Below are positions 27,117-34,808 of a stretch of DNA of 64,000 bases, in pieces (position 1 is the stretch's first letter; each line of letters starts with the position of its first letter). A program made the position numbers and the translations under genes. Source of the DNA: Varibaculum cambriense DSM 15806 (GTDB lineage Bacteria; Actinomycetota; Actinomycetes; Actinomycetales; Actinomycetaceae); NCBI RefSeq assembly GCF_000420065.1, contig NZ_ATUF01000002.1, positions 186,001-250,000 of the forward strand, written 5' to 3'. The notes under the pieces were generated by a model. That model saw only the letters and a list, made by a program, of their open reading frames with translations. It searched no databases and had not been told where the DNA came from.

Positions 27117-27422
27117 CTAGATAGTTATTTCCGATTCGGGCAGCTTTTCGACGTTAATATCTTTAAAAGAGTAAACCTTTACCCGATTAACAAAGCGGGA
27201 AGGACGATAAATGTCCCATACCCAGGCATCTTGCAAAGTTACTTCAAAGAAAACATCCCCACCATTGTTGTGCATCTGCACATCTACCTGGTTCGCCAGG
27301 TAGAAACGACGATCGGTTTCCACTACGTATTTGAAGATGGAAACCACGTCGCGGTATTCACGAAACAGGGCAAGCTCCTGATGATTCTCGTACGCCTCTA
27401 GATCTTCAATGCCCAATGTCAT
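27117..27422 (-). CDS. DUF2469 family protein
   Basis: A 101-residue protein of the actinobacterial DUF2469 family, with the typical MTLGIEDLEAYENHQELALF start and RRFYLANQVDVQMHNNGGDV segment. Its function is not known. Its ATG overlaps the rnhB stop by 4 bases, so the two are translationally coupled, as in many actinobacteria. Confidence 0.92.
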   Translation of the reverse strand: MTLGIEDLEAYENHQELALFREYRDVVSIFKYVVETDRRFYLANQVDVQMHNNGGDVFFEVTLQDAWVWDIYRPSRFVNRVKVYSFKDINVEKLPESEITI

Positions 27423-28258
27423 CCCTTCTGACTACTGAAAACTAGCGGAGGCTGCGCCCGGTTTTCGCGGCGAGCACGCCAGGCTTTCGCTAAGGATGCG
27501 GAGGATACCCCCTGCAAATGCCAACTGAGACGATGATCGATTTCTAGTCCCATTTGCGCGATTGCCTGCAGATGCTGCGCGGACGCATATCCCTTGTTTT
27601 TTGCCCAACCATATCCGGGATCGGATAGGTCGCTCATTAGTCTATCTCGAGTAACTTTTGCTAGCACGGAGGCAGCGGCGATAACTACCGATTTGCCATC
27701 TCCCTTTACTACGGTAGTGACTTCCCGGGGGATTTCTGTTGGCGAGGACGTGCTCGCCGCGGATGCTGACTGGTCTACACTAGCGGCCGCAAATAAATCC
27801 GTGGGGGCGGATAGATAGTCAAAGCTGCCATCTAGGAGCAGCAATCGCGGAGAAAATCCCTTTTCCTCCAATGCTGCTAGGGCGCGGAAGGCAGCGAGCC
27901 GCAAGGCCGGGGTCAGCCCTTCTTGATCGATTTCTTCGGCACTGGCCATTCCGACTGCCCAGGCTGCTGGCCAGACAGAAAGCTCGTCAAACATGGCTTC
28001 GCGCCGCCGGGGAGTTAACTGTTTTGAGTCGGTTAAACCAGCGGGAGGCGCCCCCTCGGTACCATCAATTACGGCTACCCCCACCGCTAGCGGCCCGGCG
28101 ATTGCCCCGCGGCCGACCTCGTCAATACCGCCAACGCAGCACATTTGCCAGGCCGGGACTTGAGATGTCGAAGCTGGCAGAGCTGTGCCTGCCCCATAAC
28201 GATCCCCCGCATCTTTGAGGAGAGATAGTTCCAGGTCACGGGAAGGTACGGTGGTCAT
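27419..28258 (-). CDS. rnhB: Ribonuclease HII
   Basis: A 279-residue enzyme that cuts RNA in RNA-DNA hybrids, including single ribonucleotides in DNA. The motif GIDEVGRGAIAGPL carries the first catalytic D-E pair, and LLLDGSFDYL and the KGDGKSVVIAAASVLAKVTRD region carry further acidic residues. An N-terminal extension of about 40 residues and a low-complexity Ala/Ser insertion (around residues 158-175) make it longer than E. coli RNase HII (198). It starts 1 base after lepB. Confidence 0.95.
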   Translation of the reverse strand: MTTVPSRDLELSLLKDAGDRYGAGTALPASTSQVPAWQMCCVGGIDEVGRGAIAGPLAVGVAVIDGTEGAPPAGLTDSKQLTPRRREAMFDELSVWPAAWAVGMASAEEIDQEGLTPALRLAAFRALAALEEKGFSPRLLLLDGSFDYLSAPTDLFAAASVDQSASAASTSSPTEIPREVTTVVKGDGKSVVIAAASVLAKVTRDRLMSDLSDPGYGWAKNKGYASAQHLQAIAQMGLEIDHRLSWHLQGVSSASLAKAWRARRENRAQPPLVFSSQKG

Positions 28259-28259
28259 T

Positions 28260-29009
28260 TTAGGGAGCGGGCGGAACCGCGGCGAAGGCGTCAGTGTTCT
28301 TAATTGTCGACAGGTGGTTTATCGGCCACATAATAGCGAACGCCCGTCCGGTAACTTGATCCAGGGAAACGAATCCCTGGGAGGGTTCTTTCATGTGGAA
28401 ACGCGAGTCCTCAGAGTTGGAGCGGTTATCGCCCATCACCCAAAGTTTTCCGGTGGGCACAGTCACATCGAATTTGATTAACGAGGGAGCGCTTCCGGGG
28501 TTGATATACCCGCTTTCGTCTACGCTGACTCCGTTAACTTTTAGCCGGCCGTTGGTGTCGCAGCATTGCACCCGATCCCCGGGCAGGCCTACAATCCGTT
28601 TCACTAGGTGATTTTGGGAGTCGTCGGGGCGCAGACCTACCCAAGTCAGTAACTTCCCTAGCAGGGAGGGACTCGGGGTGTCCGCATTGCGTTTCAGCCA
28701 GTTATCGTCATCTTGGAAAACGATTACGTCCCCGCGGTTAAGTTGACGATATTCGGGAACTAGTTTGGAAACGATAATCCGGTCGTTGATTTGCAGAGTT
28801 TGTTCCATCGAAGAGGAAGGAATTTGGAAGGCTTGCAGTAAGAAAGCTTTGATAATCGCGGAGATAGCTAGCGCTACTATCACCATCATTAGAGTTTCTC
28901 GAAGCATCAGCCACCATTTGGAGGGAGCCTTACGTGCGCGCCGACCACTAGGGGCGGGGGAACCTGTCCCCGACAGCCCTAAATCGTTTGTCTCTCGCGC
29001 ATCTTTCAT
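28260..29009 (-). CDS. lepB: Signal peptidase I
   Basis: A 249-residue membrane protease that removes signal peptides from exported proteins. A basic cytoplasmic N-terminus (about 1-35) is followed by one membrane helix (about 37-60). The catalytic Ser is in IPSSSMEQTLQIND and the general-base Lys in HLVKRIVGLPGDRVQ. The box GDNRSNSEDSR is also present. The ATG at 29009 is preferred because GGGAG lies 8 bases upstream; the frame is open to 29030. It follows rplS across a terminator-like hairpin. Confidence 0.95.
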   Translation of the reverse strand: MKDARETNDLGLSGTGSPAPSGRRARKAPSKWWLMLRETLMMVIVALAISAIIKAFLLQAFQIPSSSMEQTLQINDRIIVSKLVPEYRQLNRGDVIVFQDDDNWLKRNADTPSPSLLGKLLTWVGLRPDDSQNHLVKRIVGLPGDRVQCCDTNGRLKVNGVSVDESGYINPGSAPSLIKFDVTVPTGKLWVMGDNRSNSEDSRFHMKEPSQGFVSLDQVTGRAFAIMWPINHLSTIKNTDAFAAVPPAP

Positions 29010-29059
29010 ACGTTTATCTCCCACCATCAATCAACATTTCCATCATGCCATATATAGCG

Positions 29060-29089
29060 AATCGGCTCTGCCTACAGGCAGAGCCGATT
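29060..29089 (-). terminator. Terminator hairpin after rplS
   Basis: AATCGGCTCTGCC (29060-29072) pairs perfectly with GGCAGAGCCGATT (29077-29089) around TACA. It lies between the rplS stop and lepB. No strong T-run follows leftward, so it may only attenuate readthrough into lepB. Confidence 0.7.
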
Positions 29090-29103
29090 GACAAATAGCG
29101 TGA

Positions 29104-29454
29104 TTAGGAGTCGCGACGCTCTTTAATGCGAGCCGCTTTCCCGTGACGTTCACGCAGGTAGTAGAGTTTAGCGCGACGCACATCGCCGCGGGTTACTACC
29201 TCTAAAGATTCGATAGTCGGCGAGTTTACCGGGAAGGTACGTTCTACCCCGATTCCGAAGCTAACTTTACGTACGGTGAAAGTAGCATTCGGTTGTTTCT
29301 TGCCGTGGCGGGCGATTACTACCCCCTGGAATACCTGAATACGAGTGTTTCCGCCTTCGGTAACCCGTACGTTTACTTTTACGGTGTCTCCGGCGCGGAA
29401 ATCAGGCAGATCCGAGCGCTGGCTCTTTTGGTTAATCTCATCGATGATGTTCAA
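29104..29454 (-). CDS. rplS: 50S ribosomal protein L19
   Basis: A 116-residue L19 with the family core: [33 protein letters not shown] and [15 protein letters not shown]. The start is a TTG at 29454 with GAGGA 7 bases upstream. The 135-base gap to trmD includes a GCCGG/CCGGC hairpin, which could be a leader element; no more can be said. Confidence 0.97.
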   Translation of the reverse strand: MNIIDEINQKSQRSDLPDFRAGDTVKVNVRVTEGGNTRIQVFQGVVIARHGKKQPNATFTVRKVSFGIGVERTFPVNSPTIESLEVVTRGDVRRAKLYYLRERHGKAARIKERRDS

Positions 29455-29589
29455 TGTAGTTTCCTCATATTGCTTTCGTTCCGCAGGTAACGTCAGCTAT
29501 CGGGCCGGTCTAGCCGGCGTATCTAGCATTGCTAAGCGGCATTTGCGGCCCCCTGCGGCAGGTTTCGCAGCCTACTTATACAACCTTGC

Positions 29590-30984
29590 TTATTGTGCCA
29601 CGTTTTGCGCCCAAGACGGAACTTGGTGGGCTGTGAAATCCCTAACCGCGATGAGATCTTGGTTTTCGATTCCCCCCACTAGGAAGGTGCGGCGCCCGCA
29701 TTTGCGGTAACCGTGGTGGCGGTAAAACTTTAACGCCCGCCGGTTCCCCTGGTTAGCCCCTAAGCCAATCTTGGTGAGATGCGGAAAGCGCTCTTGCAGG
29801 TAAGCATGGGTTACTTCAAGCAGGGCGCCTGCGAGCCCCGAGCCGCGCCAACGCCGGTCCAGATAGCATTTAGAAAGGTAGGCACAGTTTTCTCCCGCTA
29901 CTTTCACCAGGTTTTCTTCGGGGGGTAAAAATCCGGGATCGCCCACGTGGGTCAGGGTATAGCCGGCGGTTTCCCAGGTAGTTTCCTCTTGCCCGGGAGT
30001 ACCGGGGGCCACTTCTGCCAAGAGGATTAAAGTTCCTGGATCGGCTAGATAAGCTTTAAAAGCCGGCTCGCTAAGTTCTTCTTCTATGAAGCGCTTAATG
30101 GCATCTGCGGGTAAATAATCCGGACAGGCCTGCGGGAATAAGCGGGAAGCTATAGCTGAACAGGCGGCAGCTTCTCCCGGCTGCGCCCGGCGAAAGCGCA
30201 CCCGCTGGCTATAGGGAGCAGGCAGGAATCCCTGAGCAGCCAGGATTTCACGATCAGATTTTTCGAGGGCGCCGCGCTCTATTTCCCAGATCAAATCGGG
30301 ACGCCGCTTGGCAGTTAACATTAGGGATTGCTGGCGGCGCCAACTTTTAACTTTCTGGTGATCCCCGCTGAGCAAAACCGCAGGGATATCCAGGCCGCGC
30401 CAGGTAGCCGGCTGCGTATAGGCGGGATACTCTAACAAGCCGGACAGTTCATAGGATTCTTCCACCAAGGAATTGGGGTTGCCCACGAAGCCTTCCAGGA
30501 GGCGACAGGTGGCTTCTACCAGGGCCACGGCGGCTACTTCCCCACCGTTTAGTACATAGTCTCCCAGAGAAAAAGGCAGTACCTCAACGCTGGGTAACTG
30601 CTGATAGTACTGGCTGACTCGCTGGTCGATACCTTCATAGCGCCCGCAGGCCACCACCAGATGATCGGTGTTTGCGGCTAAATCGCGCACCTGCCTTTGA
30701 GTGAGCGGAATACCCGAAGGGGTAGGAATCGCCAGCACTGTTTTAGTGGCACCAGCCTGTTCAATCACCTGATCAAGGGCTTTGCCCCACACATCGGGTT
30801 TCATTACCATCCCCGCGCCCCCGCCCGCGGGGGCGCGATCCACCGTGCGATGGACATCTTCGGTCCAGTCCCGCAGGTCCCAAACCTGGGTTTGTAAAAT
30901 CCCGCTGGAGCGGGCTTTACCCATAAGGGAAACATCTAAGCAATCAAAGAACTGGGGGAAAATCGAAATAATATCTATCCGCAT
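29590..30984 (-). CDS. trmD: tRNA (guanine-37-N1)-methyltransferase fused to a GNAT domain
   Basis: A 464-residue fusion. Residues 1-240 are a complete TrmD, which makes m1G37 and prevents frameshifts: IISIFPQFFDCL at the start, then APAGGGAGMVMKPDVW, VVACGRYEGIDQRV and the knot segment FSLGDYVLNGGEVA. Residues 262-445 look like a GNAT acetyltransferase with an acetyl-CoA loop in DRRWRGSGLAGALLEVTHAY and the C-terminal GNRRALKFYRHHGYRKCG. TrmD alone is usually 240-270 residues. The reading frame is continuous with no stop or start at the junction. The acetyl acceptor is unknown. Confidence 0.93.
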   Translation of the reverse strand: MRIDIISIFPQFFDCLDVSLMGKARSSGILQTQVWDLRDWTEDVHRTVDRAPAGGGAGMVMKPDVWGKALDQVIEQAGATKTVLAIPTPSGIPLTQRQVRDLAANTDHLVVACGRYEGIDQRVSQYYQQLPSVEVLPFSLGDYVLNGGEVAAVALVEATCRLLEGFVGNPNSLVEESYELSGLLEYPAYTQPATWRGLDIPAVLLSGDHQKVKSWRRQQSLMLTAKRRPDLIWEIERGALEKSDREILAAQGFLPAPYSQRVRFRRAQPGEAAACSAIASRLFPQACPDYLPADAIKRFIEEELSEPAFKAYLADPGTLILLAEVAPGTPGQEETTWETAGYTLTHVGDPGFLPPEENLVKVAGENCAYLSKCYLDRRWRGSGLAGALLEVTHAYLQERFPHLTKIGLGANQGNRRALKFYRHHGYRKCGRRTFLVGGIENQDLIAVRDFTAHQVPSWAQNVAQ

Positions 30985-31004
30985 CGGGGTGCCTTTCCGC
31001 TACC

Positions 31005-31490
31005 TTAAAACAGTCCCGCGGGGGCATCCACGGTGATTACTCCATTTTCCAGGTCAATCCCGGTAACTAAGGCTTTCACAAAAGGTACTTCTACCAGCTG
31101 GCCGGCGGCGGTAGTTACCTGCAGGCGATCTTGGAATCCCCCGATCTCTAGCCCGGTGCACTCCCCCAGGGTTTCTCCCTCGGCACTGCTGACCGTTAAC
31201 CCCTCTAACTGCATAGGTGAGTATTCATCCTCGCGGGAAGTCTCGGGGGCAAAAAGTTCGGTCCCCCGAATATCCTCGGCGCCCTCCCGGGTAGTGATAT
31301 GGGAAAAAGTCAGGCAGCAGCGATTTTTTATTTCCCGATAGGAAGCCACTGTCCATTCTTCCCCAGCGGCGGTAGTAAGAGTTGCCCCCGCTTGGAAACG
31401 TTCGGCGGGATAGTCGGTAAAGGGACGTACTAGTACCTCTCCTTTAAGGCCACGCGCGGGACCTACCTGCCCAACTTTTACCAAATCCAT
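31005..31490 (-). CDS. rimM: Ribosome maturation factor RimM
   Basis: A 161-residue 16S rRNA processing factor that binds S19 in the 30S subunit. The N-terminal barrel begins VKVGQVGPARGLKGEVLVRP, and the C-terminal PRC-barrel has VPFVKALVTGIDLENG. The exact start is uncertain: ATGs at 31508 and 31490 both have poorly spaced G-rich sites. The second matches the family N-terminus better. It lies between khpA and trmD in the standard order. Confidence 0.94.
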   Translation of the reverse strand: MDLVKVGQVGPARGLKGEVLVRPFTDYPAERFQAGATLTTAAGEEWTVASYREIKNRCCLTFSHITTREGAEDIRGTELFAPETSREDEYSPMQLEGLTVSSAEGETLGECTGLEIGGFQDRLQVTTAAGQLVEVPFVKALVTGIDLENGVITVDAPAGLF

Positions 31491-31534
31491 TTTCTCCCCC
31501 AGATTCATCCCCAGAATATACCTGCAGATAAAGC

Positions 31535-31564
31535 GCGAGCCCCATGAATCCTCATGGGGCTCGC
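31535..31564. terminator. Hairpin between khpA and rimM
   Basis: GCGAGCCCCATGA (31535-31547) pairs perfectly with TCATGGGGCTCGC (31552-31564). It starts 16 bases past the khpA stop. It probably attenuates transcription from rpsP-khpA into rimM-trmD, because no strong T-run follows leftward. Confidence 0.65.
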
Positions 31565-31579
31565 CTTTAAAAGTCGTCT

Positions 31580-31828
31580 CTAGCGGCGCGAACGGCGATC
31601 CGTGTCGACTACATCAACTCGAACCGGACCGCGAGTAGATAGCGCACCCATAACTTTGCGCAGTGCCCGCGCGGTGCGACCTCCCCGGCCGATTACGCGT
31701 CCGAGATCCTGCGGATTAACCCGCACCTCTAGCAGTTTGCCGCGCCGCATATTGCGTTCATCCACCCGTACATCGTCCGGGTGATCGACAATTCCACTAA
31801 CTAGATGTTCTAGCGCATCCGCCAACAT
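31580..31828 (-). CDS. khpA: KH-domain RNA-binding protein KhpA
   Basis: An 82-residue single KH domain (type II) that binds RNA, often with KhpB/Jag. The GxxG loop lies in RVIGRGGRTARALRKVMGAL. The ending VVDTDRRSRR is basic. The start overlaps nothing and lies 2 bases after rpsP, the usual rpsP-khpA-rimM arrangement. Confidence 0.96.
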   Translation of the reverse strand: MLADALEHLVSGIVDHPDDVRVDERNMRRGKLLEVRVNPQDLGRVIGRGGRTARALRKVMGALSTRGPVRVDVVDTDRRSRR

Positions 31829-31830
31829 GT

Positions 31831-32322
31831 TTAGGCTTCCTCACTCTCGGGAGCAGCTTCTTCAGCTTCCGCAGATTCTGCCGCTTCCTTGGCTTTTGCT
31901 TCCTCGGCTTCTTTAGCTGCCGCTTCTGCCTCAGCCTTAGCTTTTTCTTCGCTGACCTTGGCTTTACGCTTTTGCGCCTCGTCGGCGGCGGCCTTCACGT
32001 TCTTTTCGCGAGCCTGGTCGGCGGTGAGAGTTTCTTTGGTCTTAATCCAGCTTTCCACGTTTTCTTTACCGTTGAAACGGGCAATATCCCCCGAAAGCAC
32101 CAGCAACCGGCGAACTGCGTCGGAGGGCTGCGCCCCTACGCCGAGCCAGTACTGGATACGGTCAGACTTGACCTGAATAAAGGACGGCTCTTCGTTGGGG
32201 TTGTACTGTCCAACCTCTTCGATTACCCGGCCGTCGCGTTTCTTGCGGCTGTCTACCACTACCACCCGGTACACCGGGTAGTGAATCTTACCAATACGCT
32301 TTAAACGAATACGAACTGCCAC
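31831..32322 (-). CDS. rpsP: 30S ribosomal protein S16 with acidic tail
   Basis: A 163-residue S16. The ribosomal core is residues 1-80 (RIRLKRIGKIHYPVYRVVVV, then PSFIQVKSDRIQYWLGVGAQ). The last ~80 residues are an Ala/Glu/Lys-rich predicted helix (KAKAEAEAAAKEAEEAKAKE), a long extension compared with E. coli S16 (82 residues) but known in actinobacteria. The GTG start is preceded by AGGAGAAACC. It heads the rpsP-khpA unit. Confidence 0.96.
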   Translation of the reverse strand: MAVRIRLKRIGKIHYPVYRVVVVDSRKKRDGRVIEEVGQYNPNEEPSFIQVKSDRIQYWLGVGAQPSDAVRRLLVLSGDIARFNGKENVESWIKTKETLTADQAREKNVKAAADEAQKRKAKVSEEKAKAEAEAAAKEAEEAKAKEAAESAEAEEAAPESEEA

Positions 32323-32612
32323 TTTTGTGGTTTCTCCTGTTCTATTGACTGCTGAGCGCCCGCCCTAGCCGGTGGGATTCGACCTGGATCAAGCTCTCGA
32401 GACAAGGCCGCCACACAGAGAGGGGGTGTTTTGGCCCGGTACAACTAGCTATTCTGCCAGAACTTAGCGGATAGTTTCCACTTTAAAAGCCTGCTATTAG
32501 GCATCTTTGAGCAGATTCACACCGGTTTTAATCCGGGAGGCAGGAAAAGTCCGCGAAAACCCCGGAGAATTATATTTTCCCGCGCCACGTCCTGGTTAAA
32601 GCCGCAATAGTC
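32323..32612. other. Intergenic region upstream of rpsP
   Basis: These 290 bases contain no gene and should hold the rpsP promoter and leader. I see no convincing promoter pair, and no hairpin with a T-tract that would terminate the leftward IMPase gene, whose stop is at the right edge of neither this region nor rpsP. Confidence 0.3.
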
Positions 32613-33665
32613 CTACCTGAAAGAACGTAGGAACTGTTCTACCGCCGCGCGCGCCGTAACCGGATCTAAATCGCGGGAGCTAGCTACAAAGGCGCCCCGC
32701 AAATGTTCCGGATCTTCCCGGTTACGGGGAGTTTCACAGGTATGCACCTGCCCCCCGGCCACCCGCACCAGGTGAATACCGGCAGCCACATCCCACGGTC
32801 TCATGGCGGTTCCAAAGGCCACTGCGGTATGTCCTGCGGCTACCTGCGCCAAATCCAAGGCTCCGGCACCGGGAGAATGGACTGTCGCATAGGCATTAGC
32901 TAGCCGGCTGGCCAATTGCCAGGATTTTTCGACCCGCCGTGGATCTTGATCTCGGAAAGGGAAATACCCGGTAATGATGCCTTCGTTTTCAGCGTGGGCA
33001 TTATCGGCGTGCATCTCGGTTGCACGTTCTCTTTCATACAGAGTTGCTTTCTGGGAATCCGCGATAAAAAGTTCGCGAGTATAGGGCACATAAATCACCC
33101 CCGCCACCGGCTTTCCGTCTAGTTCTACCCCGATAGAGGTGTTGAAATAGGATACTCCGGACGCGAAGTTGGCGGTACCATCAATGGGATCCACAATCCA
33201 ACGTACTCGCTTTCCCAAGTCTTTTACTAGCTCTTGGGCTTCCGCCAGTTCCCCCGCTCCCGGGGCGTCCTCGCGTTGTTCGGCAATAGCTTGTTCCCAA
33301 GCGAATTCGTCGATCAAAATCGGCTCTACCCCGGGGCGCGGCGACCCTTCCCAGCTGGCGCGCTGGACTTGCTCCAAGGTTAATGCCCCGGCGGCAGCCA
33401 CTTTTTCTTTCTCGAGGACGTGCTCCCCGGTTTCCTCCCCCAAAATCCGGGATCCTGGAACTGCGCTTCCCAGTAGGTACTGCAACCTAGCTTCCACGTA
33501 GCGGTCATGGATAGTGACCGGATCGTGAATGCCGGCTTTTAAGAACACTTCTAGGGGCGCGCGAAAGGCATTACGCAGGTAAACCCCTACCTGCTGTGCG
33601 GCCTCCCCCGCGATTATCATCAGTGCGTGGTCAAGGCTCATTCCCGAAGTTTTCATAGCTTCCAT
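32613..33665 (-). CDS. Inositol monophosphatase family protein with a large insertion
   Basis: A 350-residue phosphatase-like protein. The metal and active-site motifs are present: GEE at residues 76-78, WIVDPIDGTANF at about 157-168, and RPWDVAAGIHLVRVAGGQV near the C-terminus. Between the first two motifs lie about 80 residues (normally about 15-20), so roughly 60 residues (Ala/Glu/Pro-rich) are inserted. Substrate cannot be set: inositol phosphate, fructose-1,6-bisphosphate or PAP are family options. It lies between rpsP and the amidohydrolase on the same strand. Confidence 0.88.
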   Translation of the reverse strand: MEAMKTSGMSLDHALMIIAGEAAQQVGVYLRNAFRAPLEVFLKAGIHDPVTIHDRYVEARLQYLLGSAVPGSRILGEETGEHVLEKEKVAAAGALTLEQVQRASWEGSPRPGVEPILIDEFAWEQAIAEQREDAPGAGELAEAQELVKDLGKRVRWIVDPIDGTANFASGVSYFNTSIGVELDGKPVAGVIYVPYTRELFIADSQKATLYERERATEMHADNAHAENEGIITGYFPFRDQDPRRVEKSWQLASRLANAYATVHSPGAGALDLAQVAAGHTAVAFGTAMRPWDVAAGIHLVRVAGGQVHTCETPRNREDPEHLRGAFVASSRDLDPVTARAAVEQFLRSFR

Positions 33666-33689
33666 TATTATCCTTTTAGGCTATTAGTC

Positions 33690-34808
33690 CTAGTTAACCG
33701 TAGCTGCGGGGTAAAACTCTTGCCCGAGTAACGCCACTTTTTCGGGTTTAGTTGCCCGCACTAGATCGTCAGCCGGATTAGAGGAATAGCGCAGGTAGTC
33801 GGCGCGGGCTCCCGGTTCAATAGCACCAATCCTCAGATAGTCGCGGGCATGCCAGGTCGCTAAATCAATAATCTCGCGAGGGGAAACCCCGCCGCGTTCC
33901 CACAGCGCCAGTTCCCGTCCCAACTCGCCATGCGGCTGATAACCACCGGAATCAGTGCCGGGCAGTAGTTGCACTCCCGCGGCGTGCAGCATCGCAAAGT
34001 GTTCGCGCCGCTGCTCCCACATTTGCTGCATAGTTGTCGCATAGACTGGATATTTCTTACCCGCCTGCGCGGCGAACTGCTTAAACAGCTCAACTTGCAG
34101 CAAAGTGGGGGTAACGGGAATCCCCCGGCGAACACATTCTTGCGCCTGCTCTTCATCGATCCCACTGCCATGCTCAATGCAGTCAATCCCGGCTTCTAGC
34201 AAGCCCGCGATTGCTTTATGGGAAAATGCGTGCGCGGTTACTCGCGCCCCAGCCTGATGCGCGGCCGCGATTCCTTCCTGCAAAATCTCGGTGGGCCACA
34301 GGGGATCCAAATCTGAGTCCGCCCCCTGGGAGCGGTCAATCCAGTCGGCCACAATTTTTACCCAGCCGTCACTTTGCTCTGCTTGCTTAGCCATCACCTG
34401 CGGTAAATCACCCAGGTTCTCCACCTCTATCGGCAGCAGACGCATATAACGTTTAGGGCGCGCAATATGGCGGCCGCAGCGAATAATCGGTGGCAGCGCC
34501 GGATTGTCTAAAATCCCAGAGGCATATTCCAAGTTTCCGCAGTCACGAATCGCTAAAATTCCGCAGTCTCGATCCGCCTGCGCCTGCGCTAAGGCTTCTT
34601 GTGGGGTGGCTATTTGCCCTACCGCCGCAAACCCAATATGGCAATGCACATCGCAAAATCCGGGCAGAAAATAGTCGCCACCAGCGTTGTCAGCTGCTGT
34701 AAATTCCCCGAAGTATCCATCCTCGGTAATCGATAACTGCCCCCGCACCCAGCGCGGAGCCTGCCTAGCTTCCTCGCGGTAATAAAAATTGCCGCTCAGC
34801 AGCTTCAT
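33690..34808 (-). CDS. Amidohydrolase family protein
   Basis: A 372-residue TIM-barrel metal hydrolase. Metal ligands fit the family: HxH in DVHCHIG near residue 55, a candidate bridging Lys in WVKIVADWIDR, His in TAHAFSHKAI, EHG in DCIEHGSGID, and Asp in LLPGTDSGGY. The arrangement is closest to imidazolonepropionase-like hydrolases, but histidine-pathway genes are absent nearby, so the substrate is unknown. Its ATG overlaps the ffh stop by 4 bases, which implies translational coupling. Confidence 0.85.
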   Translation of the reverse strand: MKLLSGNFYYREEARQAPRWVRGQLSITEDGYFGEFTAADNAGGDYFLPGFCDVHCHIGFAAVGQIATPQEALAQAQADRDCGILAIRDCGNLEYASGILDNPALPPIIRCGRHIARPKRYMRLLPIEVENLGDLPQVMAKQAEQSDGWVKIVADWIDRSQGADSDLDPLWPTEILQEGIAAAHQAGARVTAHAFSHKAIAGLLEAGIDCIEHGSGIDEEQAQECVRRGIPVTPTLLQVELFKQFAAQAGKKYPVYATTMQQMWEQRREHFAMLHAAGVQLLPGTDSGGYQPHGELGRELALWERGGVSPREIIDLATWHARDYLRIGAIEPGARADYLRYSSNPADDLVRATKPEKVALLGQEFYPAATVN

